From Enterobacterales bacterium (GTDB taxonomy: Bacteria > Pseudomonadota > Gammaproteobacteria > Enterobacterales > Succinivibrionaceae): DNA of 18,625 nt. Positions 15,040 to 18,625 of this stretch are shown here, piece after piece. The stretch spans positions 1 to 18,625 of the forward strand of contig CAAGDP010000015.1 in assembly GCA_900768635.1 (NCBI GenBank), read 5' to 3'. The position numbers and the translations under genes were made by a program. The stretch's first letter is position 1, and every line of letters starts with the position of its first letter. The notes beneath the pieces are model-generated. The model worked only from the letters and a program-made list of their open reading frames with translations. It ran no database searches and was not told the origin of the DNA.

Positions 15040-18000
15040 TAATAATCTCCTTCATCAGGTGAGATATGATCTTGAATGAGGATCCTGCGCTTGCCTGCTG
15101 AATTAACAGGAGCGGAAATAATACCTTCCTCCTCAAGAGAATCGATAAGTTTGGCTGCCCGGGGATAGCCGATACCCATTTTACGCTGCAATATTGATGT
15201 GGAAGCCTTTTGGGTTTGCAGGATCACTTTCACCGCCTCGTCAAAAAGTTCATCCCTGACTGAGCCGTCAGAAGAACGGGCGGCAACTTCTGCTTTTTCA
15301 CTTGGCAACGCATTTTCATCCGTTACTTCATCATCAAAAATATTGTCCACATATTCCGGAGAACCCTGATCCCTCCAGAAATTAACTACCCGGTCAATTT
15401 CCGCAGGTGACACATAGGCACCATGAATGCGACTTAAAGTGTTAGATCCGGTAGGATTAAACAGCATATCACCATTTCCCAGCAAAGTTTCCGCACCCTG
15501 CTGTTCAATAATAATCCGGGATTCCAGACCGTTGGATACAGTAAATGCCAGCCGGGACGGAATATTACTTTTGATAATACCGGTTAATACATCCGCACGG
15601 GGTGTCTGGGTGGCTATAATCAGGTGAATACCTGCGGCACGGGCTTTTTGCGCCAGACGGGCAATAAGTTCCTCAACCTTTTTACCCACCTGCATCATCA
15701 TATCAGCCAATTCATCAATTACCACCACTATATACGGGAGTTTGCCGAGATACGGACGTTTGTCGGAAAGCTGCGCAGTACGTTCCCATAACGGATCTAA
15801 AATCGGCTCCCCGAAATCTATAGCCTTCAGCACCTTTTCATTATATTCGTCAATTTTCTTCACATTAAGCTTCATCATAAGCTTATAGCGGCGTTCCATT
15901 TCTCCTACACACCAGCGCAGAGCATTGGACGCATCTTTCATATCTGTTACAACTTCAGTAAGCAAATGAGGAATATTGTTGTAAGAAGAAAATTCCAGCA
16001 TTTTCGGGTCGATCATGATAAGACGCAAATCATCCGGGGTGGACTTGAAGAGCATGGAAAGGATCATACCGTTTACACCTACCGACTTACCGGATCCGGT
16101 AGTACCCGCAACTAGAAGATGAGGCATTTTAGCCAGATTCATAACTACCGGACTGCCGACTACACTGCACCCCAGACCGCAGGTGAGCTTATCACCCCGG
16201 GATTGGAATATATCACTGTCTATAACTTCACGGAAATAAACAGTTTGACGCTTGGAGTTGGCAATTTCCAAACCCACATAAGTAGTGCCGGGTATGATCT
16301 CCACCACACGTACAGATTGCACCGCCAGAACACGTGCCAAATCCGAGCTGATATTTGATATGGCTTTGGCCTTGGTGCCGGGAGAAAGCTCCAGAGCGTA
16401 ACGGGTAATAACCGGCCCCGGCTCTGCACCGCAAACCTTTGCTTCAATACGAAAGTCCCGGAGTTTTTCCTCGATACGTCTGCTCAGAAAATCCAGTTCT
16501 TCCTGAGAAATATAAGCAGGTTTAGGCGGAACAGGATTAAGAATTGAAGTGGGAGGAAGATTATCAGGATCATACTTACCACGTAAACTGTTCAGATATT
16601 CAGGGGTCAGACCGTTATCAAAACTGACGGAAGCATCACTTTCCTTATCATCCTCCCGGGTATTTTGATAGCCGGAAGATATTGATCCGGAATTATTCTT
16701 AGAAGTTTGACTTTCAGAAAAATCAATATGTTCATCTTCATGAGAAGCACGATAAGATCCTTCATCATCTTCATCCAGTACGGATTTCTGACCGGGAGCA
16801 AGATAAGGTGGAATATCATCATCAAAACCGGCAGCATCAGCAGCCCGGTTAATCGCTTCATTAGGATCCTCAGGAACAAAAGCTCCAATATTATTTGTGG
16901 TCTGATATGAGGTATCATTCCGGGAGCGGTCCTCATCCTCTGTAAAATTCCACACATCCACCCGTTCCTCAGGTCCTTCCTGATGATTCAGGTCCCTGAC
17001 GGAGGTACGGTTACTACCGCTTAAATCAATCTCCAGCGGAGCAGACTGCTGACGTTTTTCTTCCGTTGAAATTCTCTGATCGCAGAAAGGTTGATCCGGG
17101 GATGGAGCTGAAGAAACAGGAGCTGCACTGGAGGCAATGGAAGCTGAAGAAGCTTTATTTCCGGAAACATTCGAATTGTTCTGATCATCTTCATCATAAA
17201 CCGTAAATTTCGGCATCTGGAACTCTGATGAGGTAGATGCTACTGCAGGAGATGAAGCAACAGGAGATTCCGGCATGGAAACACTTCTGGTTTTAACTTC
17301 AATCTGAGGAGTTTTTAAGCTTTGGGCATCAGATGATGATTTCACAGCCATCTGGGATTGCTGGGCCATAGGCTCACGGCGGGGAGTTACAAAAGCTTCA
17401 GCAGGGGCAACCTGATGTCTTACCACCTGTTCCCGGATCTTCGGATAATCATCATCATCATAACAGGAACCATCATACTTAATTTCCGCATCATCCCGTA
17501 AGTAAATGGAAAAACCGGTTTCAGGATCAAAAACCGTCAGTTCACCGCTGTCCCCTTCATCTTCCCCGTCAGATACTACAGTATTCCGGTATTTAGCCAT
17601 TCTTGCCAGTTGCTTTTCAGCCTTACGCCGTTCTAGATTAGATCGGAAAAATACCAGAGTAAAAAATAGCTCTCCCAGAACATCACAAACGCTTAACCAA
17701 GAAATACCGGTAAAAAAAGGAACACCTATCAGAAAAAGAGCCAGAAATACTAAAGAAGCACCCAGTTCGCCAAATATGGAAATGACAAAACTGCAGATAA
17801 TACCACCTATAATTCCACCGGACTGAAAAGTATCATTATTAAGTATATTCATACTCAGCAAAGCAAGTACTGACACTAACAGGAAACAGTACCCCATGAT
17901 TCTGAGGCCGACAGTGAAAAAGTCTACTTCAAAGAAATTAAAATCCTTGATAAAAAAGCAAAAACCCAGATACAGCAGGGTGAATGGAACTGCTATTGAG

Positions 18001-18221
18001 CCATAACCGAGCCAGAACAGTAACACATCAGAGACATTAGCCCCTGCAGCACCCATTAAATTCTGCACATCAAAGCCAGTCTGTGACCAGCTGGGATCCG
18101 CATCATTATGAGAAAACAGGGACACAAGCATAAATGCAGATACGAATACTATGACAATGAAGAGGGATTCCAGAACTCTCTTCGGTCCGGAAAGGGATTT
18201 GTAGTTATCCACAAGTATCAA
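15039..18221 (-). CDS. ftsK: DNA translocase FtsK
   Basis: FtsK anchors at the septum and pumps DNA to clear the division plane and activate XerCD at dif. The product has 1060 residues (E. coli 1329, the difference being mostly in the linker). Four or more membrane segments lie in 19-175. An acidic, Ser/Pro-rich linker (about 200-570) leads to the RecA-like motor with Walker A GTTGSGKS (706-713) and Walker B IVVVIDELAD (831-840). The winged-helix gamma domain is 985-1050. The start is TTG, with GGGTG five bases upstream; a GTG three codons in is the alternative. Departures from E. coli are TQTPRAD (871-877) for TQRPSVD, NGLESRIIIEQ (897-907) for SKIDSRTILDQ, and GYPRAAKLID (1018-1027) for GYNRAARIIE. 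It leads the ftsK-lolA-rarA-bioG operon. Confidence 0.97.
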   Translation of the reverse strand: MILVDNYKSLSGPKRVLESLFIVIVFVSAFMLVSLFSHNDADPSWSQTGFDVQNLMGAAGANVSDVLLFWLGYGSIAVPFTLLYLGFCFFIKDFNFFEVDFFTVGLRIMGYCFLLVSVLALLSMNILNNDTFQSGGIIGGIICSFVISIFGELGASLVFLALFLIGVPFFTGISWLSVCDVLGELFFTLVFFRSNLERRKAEKQLARMAKYRNTVVSDGEDEGDSGELTVFDPETGFSIYLRDDAEIKYDGSCYDDDDYPKIREQVVRHQVAPAEAFVTPRREPMAQQSQMAVKSSSDAQSLKTPQIEVKTRSVSMPESPVASSPAVASTSSEFQMPKFTVYDEDDQNNSNVSGNKASSASIASSAAPVSSAPSPDQPFCDQRISTEEKRQQSAPLEIDLSGSNRTSVRDLNHQEGPEERVDVWNFTEDEDRSRNDTSYQTTNNIGAFVPEDPNEAINRAADAAGFDDDIPPYLAPGQKSVLDEDDEGSYRASHEDEHIDFSESQTSKNNSGSISSGYQNTREDDKESDASVSFDNGLTPEYLNSLRGKYDPDNLPPTSILNPVPPKPAYISQEELDFLSRRIEEKLRDFRIEAKVCGAEPGPVITRYALELSPGTKAKAISNISSDLARVLAVQSVRVVEIIPGTTYVGLEIANSKRQTVYFREVIDSDIFQSRGDKLTCGLGCSVVGSPVVMNLAKMPHLLVAGTTGSGKSVGVNGMILSMLFKSTPDDLRLIMIDPKMLEFSSYNNIPHLLTEVVTDMKDASNALRWCVGEMERRYKLMMKLNVKKIDEYNEKVLKAIDFGEPILDPLWERTAQLSDKRPYLGKLPYIVVVIDELADMMMQVGKKVEELIARLAQKARAAGIHLIIATQTPRADVLTGIIKSNIPSRLAFTVSNGLESRIIIEQQGAETLLGNGDMLFNPTGSNTLSRIHGAYVSPAEIDRVVNFWRDQGSPEYVDNIFDDEVTDENALPSEKAEVAARSSDGSVRDELFDEAVKVILQTQKASTSILQRKMGIGYPRAAKLIDSLEEEGIISAPVNSAGKRRILIQDHISPDEGDY

Positions 18222-18270
18222 TTTTACACCCGCAAATCTGGTAATATTTAAACAACTAAAACGAAATGAG

Positions 18271-18276
18271 ATTATA
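18271..18276 (-). promoter_or_regulatory. Extended -10 promoter for the ftsK operon
   Basis: On the minus strand TGGTATAAT gives a perfect TATAAT with the TG of an extended -10 element. A loose -35 (TGCAAC) lies 17 bases upstream. Transcription would begin near 18264, about 43 bases before the TTG start of ftsK. Confidence 0.55.
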
Positions 18277-18625
18277 CCACGTACACCAATACTGTTGCAT
18301 AACTAACGAAGTATTTTGCAAGCCAGATCCTAAGGATTGGTTACTATTTACACCTATGCCATATTGCTCTCTTGCCAGATGTTTCGCTACAAGAATATTT
18401 TTGATCCCGACCATAATCCTTGCCAATACGGATTCTGCATTTATTTTGGAACTGAAATAGTAATAAGGTTTGGCTTCCCTGATTTACGACTTTATGACCC
18501 TATCCGGATTGTTTATGGCGGGCAAATCCATTTCAATTAGATAAGTTTCACTTTCATCAAATTCAATAAGTTGAATTGCTGGTATAATCAGATAAAATCA
18601 GATTATCAGCAGAATTTTCGGGAAA
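18277..18625. other. Region upstream of ftsK without a convincing gene
   Basis: In E. coli lrp lies directly upstream of ftsK in the same direction. No Lrp sequence is seen here. Two overlapping plus-strand frames of 64 and 67 residues (18266-18460 and 18337-18540) lack ribosome binding sites and recognisable similarity. The stretch contains the ftsK promoter at its left end and a plus-strand promoter at its right end. Confidence 0.5.
18561..18588 (+). promoter_or_regulatory. Plus-strand promoter with an inverted repeat at the right edge
   Basis: TGGTATAAT is a perfect extended -10 element (TATAAT 18583-18588). The inverted repeat ATTCAA (18561-18566) and TTGAAT (18571-18576), with a four-base spacer, overlaps where a -35 region would sit and so could be an operator. 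It would drive a gene that begins beyond the window, divergent from ftsK. Confidence 0.4.

Noticed and set aside
18266..18540. Two overlapping plus-strand open frames of 64 and 67 residues upstream of ftsK
   Set aside because: They have no ribosome binding site and no recognisable family, one starts inside the ftsK promoter, and they overlap each other in different frames.
18484..18605. Minus-strand open stretch ending ESETYLIEMDLPAINNPDRV plus a few residues, faintly like the start of a small heat-shock protein core
   Set aside because: It is only about 38 codons, has a stop upstream, lacks a start before the similarity and lacks the rest of the domain, so chance is as likely as a relic.

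Overview
The window looks like chromosomal DNA of a moderately AT-rich gammaproteobacterium. Two gene blocks match the classic gammaproteobacterial order known from E. coli: minC-minD-minE facing rnd and fadD on the left, and ftsK-lolA-rarA-serS on the right. Gene content and the proteins' style suggest a host-associated anaerobe of the Succinivibrionaceae type (Aeromonadales). That placement is an inference from general familiarity and was not tested by a search.

Layout. Positions 1-112 hold three consecutive hairpins directly after a short open tail that stops at 22-24. This resembles the 3' end of an IS200/IS605-type tnpB with its structured RNA end, but the element body lies outside the window. 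The minCDE operon (353-2217, +) follows an extended -10 promoter and ends at a good intrinsic terminator (2291-2321). On the other strand are rnd (2361-3515, TTG start) and fadD (3613-5292). Then comes an 840-base gene-poor stretch (5293-6133) with several hairpins, followed by a 5'-truncated Fic-domain relic (6134-6496). Next, on the minus strand, is a secreted RCC1-like beta-propeller protein (6568-8403) with its own terminator. The serS-cvpA-purF operon (12213 down to 8707) ends in a strong terminator. Finally the ftsK-lolA-rarA-bioG operon runs from 18221 down to 12379, with overlapping or closely spaced genes. The last 350 bases hold the ftsK promoter, no convincing gene, and a plus-strand promoter with an inverted repeat that probably belongs to a gene beyond the right edge.

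How the genes work together. MinCDE places the division septum. FtsK couples septation to chromosome segregation. RarA maintains replication forks, LolA carries lipoproteins across the periplasm, SerS charges tRNA-Ser and PurF starts purine synthesis. FadD activates fatty acids and RNase D trims tRNA 3' ends. BioG would release pimeloyl-ACP for biotin synthesis, although no other bio gene is nearby. The accessory elements are the RCC1-like secreted protein, the Fic relic, the possible transposon end and the orphan bioG.

No clearly new multi-gene system is visible. The points most worth a second look are the altered DNA-reading residues in the FtsK gamma domain, the disulfide-rich RCC1-like protein, the orphan bioG, and the possible omega-RNA-like tail at the left edge.
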